Positions 1 through 12,730 of a DNA stretch of 64,000 nucleotides are shown here, one piece after another. The stretch's first letter is position 1, and each line of letters starts with the position of its first letter. Under the pieces are notes generated by a model. That model searched no databases. It saw only the letters and a list, made by a program, of their open reading frames with translations, and was not told the DNA's origin. The DNA is from Rallus limicola. Lineage: Eukaryota; Chordata; Aves; Gruiformes; Rallidae. The position numbers were made by a program, and so were the translations under genes. The stretch is from positions 2,542,001-2,606,000 of the forward strand of contig JAKCOZ010000010.1 in the NCBI GenBank assembly GCA_022605955.1, read 5' to 3'.

Positions 1-716
<716 letters not shown>

Positions 717-3700
717 TCCTGGATCTGCTATAGATGAATGCTGTAAAAAATCCCTATCTGCACCAGAGTGGCATGTTAAGAAGTTAATTGTTCTACCTCA
801 CTGGGGGAACAGAAGGATATTGCTGCCTTTTAGTACTTCATAGGAATGTCACTTATGACTTTTGTGGATGTGGTAAACAGTTGTGTTGGGTCTTTTCTGT
901 GCACTATGAACCTCTTTCCCAGGTTACTTACAAAACATTGTGTAGTCTATTTTGATTTTTATGCAGCTATACATTTTAATTTGGAAAGTTGATAGCTGGT
1001 CTTAACTTCTAGTTAACTGTGCTAAAAATTGGCGATCACTTAAAATGGCACTGGCTCCCTATATTGTTCTAGAGTGTATTGGTGGCTCTTCCAGCAACTT
1101 TTATTCCTGGTTGGTACATTGACTATTCTGAACCACTGTCATGGTTCTTCAGATTGTGAATGTACTGTTGGGAGTACACTTCACTAGCTATTAAGGTAGT
1201 ATATCTTTGGAACACTTTCCTTGATTTACAGATGGACCTCATTCAGTTGTGGGAACATAAATGCAACTATACTTTATACGTGATTACTGGGGGTTTTCCA
1301 CTTTTTCAGAACATTACATTGCCTTCAAAATAGATTGTATTATACCAGTAAGTGCCGCTTTTGAGACTTGTAATGCAAAACAGTAGGAGTGTACAAAGCC
1401 TATGGTACTTTTGGTTTCAAAAATACAAGTTAAAACTCAACCATTCCTTTGCCTAGCTAAGATCTAGCTCACACTCATTTTAACAAGCACGTAACTTGTG
1501 GAATACCTTTTAGGTCTACCAAAATCCAACTCTCTAAACCACTAGTAGGAGTTTTAAATAGTATAAACTAGTTAATTCACGGTCATACTTTGTAATTGTC
1601 AATTCACAAATCACAATTATATATAAGATTTTTTTTATTAAGTAGTACTTCTAAAATGTTTGAAGTACCTATGCTTCAAAAAAGTAGTGAGAAGAGTAAG
1701 ATGTTAACGGGGGTTTTGCTCCACTAAATCAAATATGAAAAGCCTGTTTTCTGTGCAATTCTGCAGTCTCTTCAGGCTTAAAGAAACATATTTGCAATTT
1801 AAGGGGTGCGTGCACCTGTAACTAGGGAGAGGATATCTGGGCTTTGTACTAGAAAGTTCGAAGCTGCTTATAATTTGCTTGCATATATTTTGTTGTGTGC
1901 CTCATACACAAAGTGTTGAACTACAGAAAGTGGTGAGCTGAAGATCTTTGGATACAAATACCAGAGGAGCAATGTTCTTCATAGTTACAAGAACAAAGCT
2001 TATGGTGGCTTGTGCTGTCGTAAGAACACAGAAGAATATGCGTGGCTTTAGTCAAGATTTGGCAGAAAATTTCATGATATCACAAGATTTTCGCAAACTT
2101 ATTGAGAAACTGAATTTCTTCCTGCACAACTGTACAATTTCTGGAGGGGACGTGGGGAATTAATGTGGAAAATTCTCTTTACAAAACTCTTGTTACCAGG
2201 GTATCTTTTTAATTCCAGTTTTAGGAAGATTCTGTTTGACCTTTGGTTTCATTCAGTAGTAATCAGTATGTAAATGTGCCTGGTAATTAATGTCATACTC
2301 TGCAGAAGACATCAGTATCCATTCCACAATGCAATACACATGGCTGCCTTACCTCTGTTTCCTTTTCATTCTTAAGCATGCAGTTCCCTGAAGGTGTTTC
2401 ACAATGCTAGCAGCAGCAGTAGGGTGGTTACTAACAGAAGCATAGTCAGGATTATGTTCCATGGTCTGTGCTGGGTGGTAGTCAAGGCAGTAGGATGGAT
2501 GAGTCCTAGGAAGAAGAGGCTATATAGGTGACATGAGACTTAGCCAAGTGCATTAGCACTGCACTAACTCTTGCATAGTCTTAGTGCTTGCTTTGGAGAT
2601 AAGTTTAAGTGATGAATCACAGACTTTCAGAGGCTGAACTGCAAATTATGAAATGCTTTAACCAACCACCTCTTTGGATGACTTGTACTGGAAGATGACT
2701 TCCAGGAGAAGAAAGAGAAGAAATAAGCGCAATTCTTAGAAACTAGTTGGTTTTAAACATATGTACAGCTGTCACACTTAGGTACGTTTGGAATTATCTG
2801 ACAAGTCAGGCCTATGTGCTTCAGGCCTCATTTGCTCAAAGCTGAAACAAAAATGATTCTTTGTAGGTATTTTAAATAAGCTATGCCTCTGTGTAATTGG
2901 AAAGCTGTGCACCACAGTTACTCAACTATAAATGTTCTAAAAAAATGCTGAATATAACTCAATTCTGACTGTATCTAGATAAACATGTATCTAGATAAAT
3001 ATTTAAAGAAAACAGTTCAGCATCAACATAGAACTTAGTGTATCTCCATACTAATTTCAAAGGCTTCTTAGTTAAATGATTTCTTGATTTAGTTACATTT
3101 TTCATAGGCATACCTGGATCTTGACTGTAGATAGAGGTGGCATAGTTCATACTTTAGAATCATCAGGCTACTGGAGTGCTTCAGATCTTTATAGTAATCT
3201 TGGTGGTAATGTGAGAGAGCTTCCAATACGATTCATCAAATAACTTCACTAGTGGCTTTTTTAGCACTTAAAAAAAACTTCTCTCAATAATGTTTGGCTG
3301 CATAGTGGTTTGTTACATTGGTGTAATCTCAACCACCCACTATTCTTCATTCCCCTGAATTGCTAGAAGCTATTGTTAGACTGTTCTAATTTTTCGCTTG
3401 CCGAAACAAAGAACAGGAAGGATGCTTGATACAGCATATGAATTCAGGAACATTATTTTGGCACAACTTCATAATTCATATTGGAATGCAGAACAGGAAA
3501 ATTCTGAATAGAGCTATATGTATCCTCAGTTCTGACACCACAACTTCAAGCTTTGTTCTTCTTTTCCATTATATAAACTGAACACCTTTTACAAAGGCTG
3601 TGTCTGTATATATTATGTAACTTTAAATGCTACCTGTGTAAGATCATATCTTATATATATGGACACAGGTACACATAACACATAAGTATTTTTTAAATTA

Positions 3701-4840
3701 AGATTGTAATATCACCAGATCTGCTCTTGGAAATCCAGGGGGACCAAAATATTTTAGCATTCAAAATATTAATTTTGTATCATTTCAAGTATATACCAAA
3801 ACAGTTTCTGATGAGTACTGATGCAAATGTTTATTGTAAATATTACATATGTTATACATTCACTTCAGTTTTGTGGATTTAATCAATTCAATGTTTTAGT
3901 AGCATTGAAGCCTCAGTTTGGTTTACAGACTTGTGACCAGGTGGATATGGACATGTAAAATAAGCATTGGAAATGGTCTGAAGCTGAAAAACCTCAAGTG
4001 TTGGTTTTGGAATGCTGGAATTCTTCAGGGACCTTCCAACCTTAAAAGCTGGAATTCTGGGATGTTTTTCAAGCTGACTTTCCACGTATGTCACCATCCA
4101 ATGGTTCCACTTGTAGTCCTAAAACAGACATTGTATATAGGGAAAAGACAGTGGGCTTGACTGTGTGGGGACATGAAGGTGTCAAACGAAGTAAGAGGCT
4201 ATTTTTTATTTTCAGTAGTGGTTTTGAGTGTGATTGCCATAAATTTCACCTTTTAGTTCTTTGTTTATATTGTGCCATTAAAAGGATTGCAAGGTGTTAA
4301 TCAATTTGTGTTTAAAAACAGAAAGCTTCACCATATCAGTTGCTTTAAACTCAAATTACCTCTTAAAAGACCAAGGTACATTTACCTCATGTGTATATAA
4401 TGTTTAATATTTTTCAGAACATTCTTCAGGTTTGCAGTTACATGTTTCTAGAAATATGGGTATTACTAAATTTACAACTTCAGCGGTACTACATGTATTA
4501 TCTGGTGCCCCAAAACATTTTATTTTTCTGTATTTTATTGTATTAGTAAGTTTGCTGCTTTGTCACTGTAGCACCTGCCCTTACATAGCTGTGTGGATAC
4601 TGCCTTGTAAATTGTACTTTTTGGATGATTTGAGGATCCTGTACAGATGAGTGTCACTTTTATAAACCTTACAAACTTGTGCATTTCCCTTACATTTCTG
4701 AAAATATGTATTGTATTTGTAGAGTATACATTTCAGTGGACTGTAAATAGGATAGTAGAAGAGTGGATGCTTATGTTAAGTGCTAACACTACAGTAGAGA
4801 GATTAAAGCAGTGAAAATAAATGAATTTTTTTCCAAAACG
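717..4840 (+). other. TGFBR1: TGFBR1 3' untranslated region
   Basis: Long AT-rich sequence follows the stop codon without any recognisable repeat family, which fits the known long (kilobases) 3' UTR of vertebrate TGFBR1. The short ORFs in it look like chance. I place the distal end at the AATAAA at 4816-4821, followed by a T-run and GT-rich sequence. Earlier polyadenylation sites are possible, so the right boundary is an estimate. Confidence 0.6.
4816..4821 (+). terminator. TGFBR1: Candidate distal polyadenylation signal of TGFBR1
   Basis: A canonical AATAAA is followed within about 10-35 bases by a T-run and a GTGTG-containing stretch, the usual arrangement of cleavage and downstream elements. 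It is assigned to TGFBR1 because no other gene is seen between. Confidence 0.5.
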
Positions 4841-6224
4841 TGTGAATTGTCTTTCAGAGGAAGAAGTTGCAGGTAGGTATGGGTTTGGGTGTGACATTCT
4901 TGTCTGGCAAAATGTGACTTTACTGTGAATTTCTTTCCTCTCATGGAATTTCTGCTGATATAAAAGTGATAAAGGGGGTTGCTAACTTTGAGGCAATTCA
5001 TCTTATGTATGCTATAAATATAACAGAGTGCCTGGTCTTCCTTGTGTCCCACAATAAGGTTTGAATAAGTACTTTGCTGGTGTCTCTGATCTCTTGGACA
5101 AAGTAACTAATGACAGAGCGTTCCTTCACTCTGCTTGTTATTTGCGTAGAAGTAACAGCTTCTGAGGATGTCAGACTGGTTAAACAGTTGACCCCATAGA
5201 GCAGCAAGTAAAAACAGCTTGTGATGGAGCCTACTGTTTCTGTGCATAACTAATTTTTAGACTGGTGTTACATTTCTGAAGGAAGGTGGAAGTGTAGACC
5301 TCGAAAGTGTGACATCTTGTGCATCCATTCCTGTCTCAGAAATGACTAGACAGAATTGCCAAAACACACCTCTTTCAGACAAACTTTTTCCAACATATGG
5401 GAATCCATAAGGTGTCCAAATAAAGCCAAAAGCTCTATCAAAATGCTGTGCTCCTGTTTAAACACTTTCATGGGAGGTATGATTATTTGACTGAAAACTA
5501 CTTTCTCCCATGGGTTGCTAAAGGAAGGACCAGAGTCGCACTCAGAGGGAATGTATGGTCTGGACATAGCATAGTAATGTTGCTGTTTTCCAAGCTGAGC
5601 TTTTTATTAAATAGTCTTCTGTGTATCATCCTTTCAGGGACTGAATGTAACTGAAAATCTGCAAAGGACAAACAATTGCTGCAGGTAACTTATATATGAG
5701 GATGTTTCAGGATGACTTGAGAGGCTGAATTCCACTTGGATTGCAAGCCTGCATGAGGAGAGGCAGACTTTCAGCTACTGGTTTTCCCTGATGTAATTTT
5801 TCATTCAAATGTGAAGTTTTTGAAATAGGTTCTTCTTAACGCCCACCAAACTGAAGTCATGAAAATTTTGTGTAGGTGAAGCAAAACTGGAGTGTATAAA
5901 CAATCCACTTTTATGCTGTACCATGTAAGTGTTGCAATTTTCCTTTTACCAATTTTTGTGAAGTGGGTAACTGATGTGCAGTAACGTACCAGGAGATGAT
6001 AGCATAAGCATGGTCCTAGTAGAAAATAGATTTATTTTAAAAAGGAAATTAAAAATCCCAAAGTTGTTATTCAATGCTCTACTAGCTTTCTTTATCAAGC
6101 TGTGATGTTTTAACTGGTACTAACAGTGAGGAAGCATATAGGCACTTGGTGTGGTTTGTATTGTTACCCTCTGCAGCATAACTGCTACACGTGGCTGGCT
6201 GACCACTTGTGAGGTGAGATACTC
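4841..6224. other. Intergenic sequence, no feature recognised
   Basis: AT-rich unique-looking sequence downstream of the proposed TGFBR1 end. It could include extra 3' UTR if the polyadenylation site lies further right. Short ORFs on both strands show no recognisable domain. Confidence 0.5.
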
Positions 6225-6535
6225 AGAATCACAAGGTTGGAAAAGAGCTTTGAGATACTCAAGCCCAACTGTACCTGTCCTCTACTAAACCATATCCCAA
6301 AGCACCTAGTCTACCTGCCTTTTAAATACATCCAGGGTTGGTGACTCAGCCCCCTCCCTGGGCAGCCTGTTCCAACACCCAATAACCCTTTTGGTGAAGA
6401 ATTGTTTCCTAATGTCTAATCTGAACCTGCCCTGGTGCAGCTTGAATCCATCCCCCTAGTCCTATCACCTGTCACTTGGGTGAAGAGACCAATACCCAGA
6501 TAGTGCAGGAAGACTCCTCTGGGGAGCCATGGGCT
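6225..6535 (-). mobile_element. CR1 LINE 3' fragment
   Basis: The + strand reads like the reverse complement of a CR1 3' end. An AGAATCACAAGGTTGGAAAAG start is followed by the diagnostic phrases for the summary 'CTCCCTGGGCAGCCTGTTCC' and 'TTTCCTAATGTCTAATCTGA'. CR1 is the dominant avian non-LTR retrotransposon, and 5'-truncated copies like this one are the norm. Confidence 0.85.
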
Positions 6536-7385
6536 TGGTTTGTGTCTCTGGAGTTTTGCTGTAGATGTGTCAGTAGGTTTGTACTGCTTGGAGAATGTTT
6601 TTGTCTTTAAAGTTGTGGAAGTGTTTATTTTGTTGGAGCGGAGTTACTAAAATACTGTAAATCCCCTTAGTTGTTAGATGGACTGCTGTGGTTATGAGTC
6701 AAAATTATGGCTGGGAGGTGCTAGAGTCATTTCCAAATCTTTCAGGTTGGGAAAAATTGTTGGTGCAGGTTCCTTGACTAGTCTGCAGATAGTGAAGGAA
6801 CACAGGACCTTGAGACTTCTGTGATGTGAGTTCCTTGAAAATAGTATCCAAATCCCTAATTTCTGAGATGCAAAGATTTCAGGTACCATTGCATCTCTTT
6901 GCTTGTTCTGGTGTTTTTGGAAGTGCTGCTGATAGGGTCCTGTGCAGAACTGTGATGTTTATTTGCACTAAAACAGGTATATGAAGGCTCAACATCTTTG
7001 AGATACTGCTCAATTACACTACTGGAAAGAGCAGAGCTCCCCAATGGCTAGTAGCAGAAAGTTTGTGGAAGTTTGGGAAGAATTGGTTGAATTGGGAAGT
7101 TGATGGTCAATCTTATGTATCAAATACATTTGTGTAGATGTTTAAATGAGGGGAGAAGGGGTTAGAAGTAGGCCTTTGGATGAGGGGAAGATGTGGGACT
7201 TAGAGGATGTATTGAGTAGAGAAACAAAGGGCAGGAAAAAGAAGAGAATTAGGTGATCTGAAGCAGGGTGCAGTAAGCATGAGAAAATAAACGGATAAAG
7301 GGATAAAGAGAGCAGGTTGCATGTAAATACTTAGCTGGTCAGTAGGCCAGCCTGGCCGTGCGCTGTGCAGACTGTGTTCTTTTTA
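6536..7385. other. Intergenic sequence, no feature recognised
   Basis: Sequence between two CR1 fragments. It includes a purine-rich stretch around 7140-7290. No gene, RNA or repeat family recognised. Confidence 0.5.
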
Positions 7386-8525
7386 AATCCCAGGCACAGT
7401 CAGCATGGGTTCATGAAAGGCAGATACTGCTTGACCAACCTTATTTCCTCCTATGATGAAGTGACACACTTAGAGGATGAGGGAAAGGCTGCCTGGACTT
7501 CAGTAAAGCCTTTGATACTGTTTCCCGCAGCATCCTCCTGGAGGAGCTGGATGCTCATGGCTTGGATGGATGTACTCTGCACTGGATACAAAACTGGCTG
7601 GATGGCCGGGCCCAAAGAGTTGAGTGGAGTTAAATCCAGTTGGTGGTTGGTCACAGTGGTGTTCCACAGGGCTCAGTCCTGGGCCCACTTGTGTTAAATA
7701 TTTTTGTCAATGATTTAGATGAGGGGATGAGCAGAGCACCCTCAGTTTGCAGATGGCACCAAGTGTTGGAGTGTTGATCTGCTTGAGGCTCAGGGCTGGG
7801 TCCTGCACTTGGGTCACACCAACCCCATACAGTGCTATGGGAACTGTGGCTGGAGAGCTGCCTGGGGGATATTGGACAACAGCTGGCTTAGTATGAGCCA
7901 GCAGTGTGCTTGGGTGGACAAGCAAGGCCAACAGCACCCTGGCTTGCGTCAGAAATAGTGTGGCCAGCAGGACAAGGGAAGTGATTGTCCCCCTGTGCTC
8001 ACACTGGTGAGGCTGCACCTTGTATGTTGTTTTGGCCCTCACAAGGAAGGTATCCGGGTGCTGGAGTGGGTCCAAAGAAGGGCAATAAAGCTGGTGAAGG
8101 GTCTAGAGAACAGGTATTGCAAGGAGCAGCTGAGGGAGCTAGGATTGCTTTTAGTCTGGGGAAAAGGAGGCTGAGGGAAGACCTCAGTGTTCTCTACAAC
8201 TACGTGAAAGGAGGTTGTAGCCAGGTGGGCATTGTTCCATCAAGTAACAAGTGACAGGACAAGACCAAATAGGGTCAGATTGCACCAGGGAAGGTTTAGA
8301 TTGGATATTGGGGAAAAAAGTCTTCACCAAAAGGCTTGTCAAGCACTGGAGCAGGCTGCCTAGGGAAAGGGTTGAGTCACCATCCCCAGAGGTATTTGAA
8401 AGACTCTGTAAACGTGGTGCCTAGAGATGTGATTTAGTGGTGGACTTGGCAGTGATAAGTTAACATTTCAACTTGGTGATCTTATCTTAAAGGTCTTTTC
8501 CAACCAGAAACGATTCTGTGATTTT
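7386..8525 (+). mobile_element. CR1 LINE fragment (reverse transcriptase part to 3' end)
   Basis: The + strand translations, broken by frameshifts, match the CR1 ORF2 reverse transcriptase. They read in order: QHGFMKGRYCLTNL, then an FDTVS-like block, then GVPQGSVLGP, then a damaged DDLDEG-type motif. The copy ends in a CR1-like 3' end near 8510-8525 (ACGATTCTGTGATTTTCTG). It is 5' truncated and carries many stops, so it is inactive. Confidence 0.88.
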
Positions 8526-10228
8526 CTGATATTGGGGAAGTAACCACAGCAGAGTTTAGGTCAGGTTTGATGGTCTTAAAGATCTTTTCTAAGCAAAGCA
8601 ACTCTGTGAATATTTGTGGCCCAATGTAGTTCTTGAGATTGCTTATGTACCTGCCTCTTACAGCTTGGTGGTTGTGTACTGGTCCTGTTGTAAGCACTTC
8701 CCAGTTCTTGAAATGCTCAAAATGATACTGAATTTGAAAAACAAGCAGGGAGTATTGGAAAAAAGGGTTTACATTTCTTTTTTAACTTCTTCAGGCTATG
8801 TTGCCAGTACATAGAGTATGATCACAGCTTTCTCTTCTGAAGTCCAAATCTTCTGGCTCTTTAGTGAATTCTCTGCAAGGGGGAGGTGGGTGCTTTGCTC
8901 CCATTATTGTTGCAGGAGGTGTGAAGTACTATACTGAGGAAGCTTGGATGGTAAAACTTACCTGAGTGCTTGCTTGCAGATAGTCTCGGTATAATTGTCC
9001 AAACAGATAACACACTTTGAATAAAATTTCCAAGTAACCTGTCTTTTATTCACTGTACTGCTAGGCTTTGAGTTCTCACACAAAAGAAAAATTGTATCAT
9101 TTAGGCTTTTAATGATTTCTTCCTCTGTGACGATGTGTTACTACAGCCTTTTTTCCAGTTTCCTGTAGCCAGATGTAGGTTTTCTTGTTTCCTCTTCCAT
9201 AGACGTTGCATTCTTCAGCTGAAAGTACTTTCAAATTGTTTTCAAAAAGAAAGAATTTATGCTAAAGGCTATATTAATCACTCTTGAAATTAAAAACAGG
9301 CAGTTTCTTTAGACCATTTGAAGCGTGGCTCAAATCCAAGAAACTTCTTTAATATGTCGTTAAGGTGGCAAATGTTTAAGTACTACTGGTTTTCATGTCG
9401 CATCACTAATTTTAGAAGGTGAATGGCAGCTTGTCTGTCTTCATCTGGTAGATCTCTGTTGGGGATAGTTACAGTGGTATTTTTGCATTTTGTGTGTATT
9501 TAGCATTGCAGTATGGAAAAAGATAATTCTAGCTCTTCTCTTGCTTGTTTCCCCCACTTCCTTAGCTAATACAGAATTCTGCTTGCTAATGTCCTTCCCG
9601 CTTGCATTCAGCTCACTCTGTCCTCACTTCCTTACAGAAGAGACAGCACCTGTTGCATTTCCCGGTCTGTGTGAGACCCACTTGGAAGGTGGGTGACAGG
9701 TAGTTTGTCTTAGTTCATTTGAAAAGGTAATCTTGCTCTGCAATTTCTTGAGCAACTACCCTGCTTTTCTTCCTGCCTGGCTCTTGGGACACTTTTTTTC
9801 CATAAGCAGCCTTTAGTAAGGAATCTCATCCCAGCCGTCGGTCTCCCTCTCCCTGCAGTCCTGCCTGTAGCACTTGTTGTTTTCAATTGACATCAGCAGC
9901 TGCATTATAAAAGGACTTTGGTCCTTTGACATAAAAACTACTGCCTTTAAAATTAAATTCTCCAGGCCTTTTCAACCTAAAGGAAACATCTGTCTGCACT
10001 TTCCAGCAGCCATGAATCTAACTGCTGCTTGCACTGCTGGGTGTTTGTTTGGGACCGGGTAATGTAGTCAGTAATTGACAGCACCCTGCATCCATTTCAG
10101 TGCCAAATCTGTATATTCCTCTGAAAATACACTGTGCTGCCTTGGTGATAGTGATAAGGGAAGCAGGATTGCTTGGCTGCTTTTAAGTGGCAGGGCCTGT
10201 CAGGCTTAGGGGACTTTCCATCTGCTTG
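8526..10228. other. Intergenic sequence left of the provirus
   Basis: No gene or clear repeat recognised. ORFs up to about 70 codons show no domain. This is the insertion target region for the provirus. Confidence 0.5.
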
Positions 10229-10233
10229 GATGT

Positions 10234-10821
10234 TGTCCTGGTTTCAGTCAGGATAGAGTTAATTTCATTTGTAGCAGCGGATGGAATGCTGTGTTTGGGA
10301 GTTAAAATGAAAACAGTGCTGATAACACCCTGACGTTTTTAGTTGCAGTCAGACAGTCAAGGCCAGGACAGGTGACCCAGATGGGCCAAAGAGAGTATTC
10401 CATGCCAATTACGTCCTGCCCAGGAAAAAGGGGGGCTGATGGGAGGAAGAAGGGGCGGTTCCGGGACGCGAGCGGCCGGGACGCGAGGGTCTTGGGGGAC
10501 GGTCGGGTTCCGGGACGGCTCTGGGTGGTACGGCCTGAGTTGTGTGGTTCGGTGAGAAACTGCATTGTGTATCAATATTTTCATATTCTTTTGCTCTATA
10601 GTCCTGTTAGCATTGTATATATTTTATTTTTCTGTTATCTTAGTAAACTATCCTTATCCCAACCCACGGGCCTCTTAGTTTCTTGGTTTTGGAGTTATTT
10701 GCCCCTTCCTTTTCCCTTCCCTTGTTTCCCCCCTCCCCTTTTTCCCTTTTCTCCTGCTCTTTTACTTTAAGGAGCAGGCAGCTGCGTGGATCTCGGCCCA
10801 AGCCGGGGTGAAACCACGACA
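10234..10821 (+). repeat. 5' LTR of the ERV-L-like provirus
   Basis: The LTR starts TGTCCTGG and ends CACGACA, the usual TG...CA ends. The U3 part carries a CpG-rich block with CCGGGACGCGAG repeated at 10461-10472 and 10476-10487. A TATA-like TATATATTTTATT follows near 10616, and a pyrimidine-rich stretch lies at 10690-10770. No AATAAA was seen. CpG sites are largely undecayed, which fits a young copy. Confidence 0.92.
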
Positions 10822-10828
10822 GTCTTTT

Positions 10829-10846
10829 TGGCGCCCAACGTGGGGC
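10829..10846 (+). promoter_or_regulatory. Primer binding site, tRNA-Lys type
   Basis: The 18-mer TGGCGCCCAACGTGGGGC begins 8 bases after the LTR. It matches the complement of the 3' end of tRNA-Lys1,2, the primer used by foamy viruses and some betaretroviruses. Minus-strand DNA synthesis would start here. The lysine choice is noteworthy because the ERV-L class was named for a leucine primer. Confidence 0.88.
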
Positions 10847-10939
10847 CCGAAAGGTTGGGATAACGGTAGATCTGACCCTGACGCGATTGCAATTAAGACA
10901 AAGTTGTGATAAGAACTGTTGTTTAAGCAGTCTCCGATC

Positions 10940-12730
10940 ATGATGCTGTGTTATTTATTCCTATGTCTCTTGTTCTTGTATTTTATGATAACAGTCTATG
11001 ATTCAGTAATATCGAGGATCGTGAACTTTTTCTGGTACTTATATGAGATCTTGCTGCCCTGTCCATTCCTTGGACAGGGAGGGTTTAAAAACGGCAGCTG
11101 GTATGGTGGGAGTACTGCTTTCTTTTCCTTTGGGCTAAATACAACAACTCTGCTAGCAGTTTTTAAAAACTTCCAATATCCCTGGGATATTCAAACTAGC
11201 ATTTTGTTGTTTTTAGCTTTGGTGCAGATGGTTCAGTTGTTGTCAAATATTAAGCAGGGGTTTATGAATACCACTCAAGAGTTTTCTGCGAGGCCAGATA
11301 AACATGAGTGGCAGGGCATGTGGCAGAGCATGGGCAGGTACCTAGGTACTTTCTCACTTCCAATGGCTTGGAGTTTCACTCCTGAGCAGTTACAGGACCC
11401 TGGTAAAGTTACTGCATATCTGAAAAGGAATTGCTGTAAGTTTACCAGAGAAGCACACCTTACTGCACTGTGCTGGGCCCTGGCCACTATTTACAAAACA
11501 CTGCTTGATAACAGGCAGTACTGTCAGCACTGTCAGAGGGAAAGGAATGAAAACAAACCAGCAAAGACTGCAGCTGCGGCAACCCCTATGACTGGCACTG
11601 CAGCTACTGTAACTCCTGTGACTAGTACTGTGGCTACTGCCACTAGTCCAACCAATGCTGCAGCTACTGCCACCCCTACAGCAGATACTGCTAATAAAAC
11701 AAAAAACCAACCCCCGCCAGTGTCTGTTGCTCCCGTACAAACGAGGAAACACACAAAGAAATCAGTTCGTGTAGTGAAGGATGATGATGATGAAGCAGGG
11801 CCATCTGGAGCATGTCAGGATGGAGCAGGGCCATCTCAGGCATCTCAGGCAGAGGCAGAACCAGAGATTGTCACACGATCCCTGACCCTGAGTGAGCTGC
11901 GTGAGGTTCGAAAAGATTTCAGCCGCCGCCCAGGTGAGCACATCATCACCTGGTTGCTCCGATGCTGGGATCTAGGGGCCAGTAGTCTGGAATTAGATGG
12001 CAGGGAGGCCAAGCAGTTGGGATCCCTAGCTAGAGAAGGAGGCATTGACAAGGAAATTGGGAAAAAGCCAGAAATCCTCAGCCTCTGGAGGCGACTACTG
12101 TCAAGTGTGGAGGAAAGGTATCCCATAAAGGAATATATTACATGTCACTCACCCAAGTGTAACAGCATAGAGGCAGTTATCCAGTACCTGAGAGAATTAG
12201 CTGTACGGGAGATCATTTATTATGATCTGGACAATACACAGAATCCCTCTGATCCTGATGAAGTTATATGCACCCCAGATATGTGGCGTAAGGTTGTACG
12301 AAGTGCACCAGCAGGGCACACCAATTCACTAGCATCAATAGACTGGGAGGATGCATATCCACCAACTGTAGAACAAGTGTCCTGGCGACTCCGGAAATAT
12401 GAGGACAATGTTTCCCACTCTATGATCGCAGCGGTAGAGAAACTGGTCAAACGATTTGACCAACATTGGGGCAATGTTGCAGCTACTAGGAGAAAGCGTC
12501 CATCATCCCAGAAGGGAGGATACAGAAGGTACACACCACGAGACACGGTGCGAGGGCAGCTGTGGTCTTACCTGCGTGACCATGGTGAGGACATGAGGAA
12601 GTGGCATATGCAGCCCACCTCAGCCCTCCAGGCACGAGTAGATGAGCTTCGAGGTAAAAGAATCGCACAACGCAATGTTGTCAGGAAGAAGGCTGCACCA
12701 GTGAGCAGCCAATACGATCAGCAACAATAG
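10940..12730 (+). CDS. gag: Endogenous retroviral Gag polyprotein (ERV-L-like)
   Basis: Open for 596 codons to the TAG at 12728-12730. I chose the ATG at 10940 because the frame extends upstream only through non-ATG codons; a second ATG follows directly. Residues 1 to about 37 are strongly hydrophobic and look like a membrane anchor or signal sequence. A second hydrophobic stretch lies at about 70-105. Residues about 210-255 are an Ala/Thr/Pro-rich imperfect repeat, followed by a Lys/Arg patch and a short acidic run. From about 314 (LTLSELREVRKDF) the sequence looks like a retroviral capsid-type domain. The C-terminus is basic but shows no CCHC zinc knuckle, as in foamy and ERV-L Gags. The ORF has no internal damage. 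Capsid assembly is inferred from family. Confidence 0.85.
   Translation: MMLCYLFLCLLFLYFMITVYDSVISRIVNFFWYLYEILLPCPFLGQGGFKNGSWYGGSTAFFSFGLNTTTLLAVFKNFQYPWDIQTSILLFLALVQMVQLLSNIKQGFMNTTQEFSARPDKHEWQGMWQSMGRYLGTFSLPMAWSFTPEQLQDPGKVTAYLKRNCCKFTREAHLTALCWALATIYKTLLDNRQYCQHCQRERNENKPAKTAAAATPMTGTAATVTPVTSTVATATSPTNAAATATPTADTANKTKNQPPPVSVAPVQTRKHTKKSVRVVKDDDDEAGPSGACQDGAGPSQASQAEAEPEIVTRSLTLSELREVRKDFSRRPGEHIITWLLRCWDLGASSLELDGREAKQLGSLAREGGIDKEIGKKPEILSLWRRLLSSVEERYPIKEYITCHSPKCNSIEAVIQYLRELAVREIIYYDLDNTQNPSDPDEVICTPDMWRKVVRSAPAGHTNSLASIDWEDAYPPTVEQVSWRLRKYEDNVSHSMIAAVEKLVKRFDQHWGNVAATRRKRPSSQKGGYRRYTPRDTVRGQLWSYLRDHGEDMRKWHMQPTSALQARVDELRGKRIAQRNVVRKKAAPVSSQYDQQQ

Noticed and set aside
10302..10770. 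ORFs within the LTRs, repeated at 16458-16926
   Set aside because: They appear twice only because the LTRs are identical, and none has a recognisable product.
10919..10939. Extension of gag upstream of the first ATG through a TTG codon
   Set aside because: TTG is not a normal eukaryotic start. The first ATG in frame is at 10940, so I began the CDS there.
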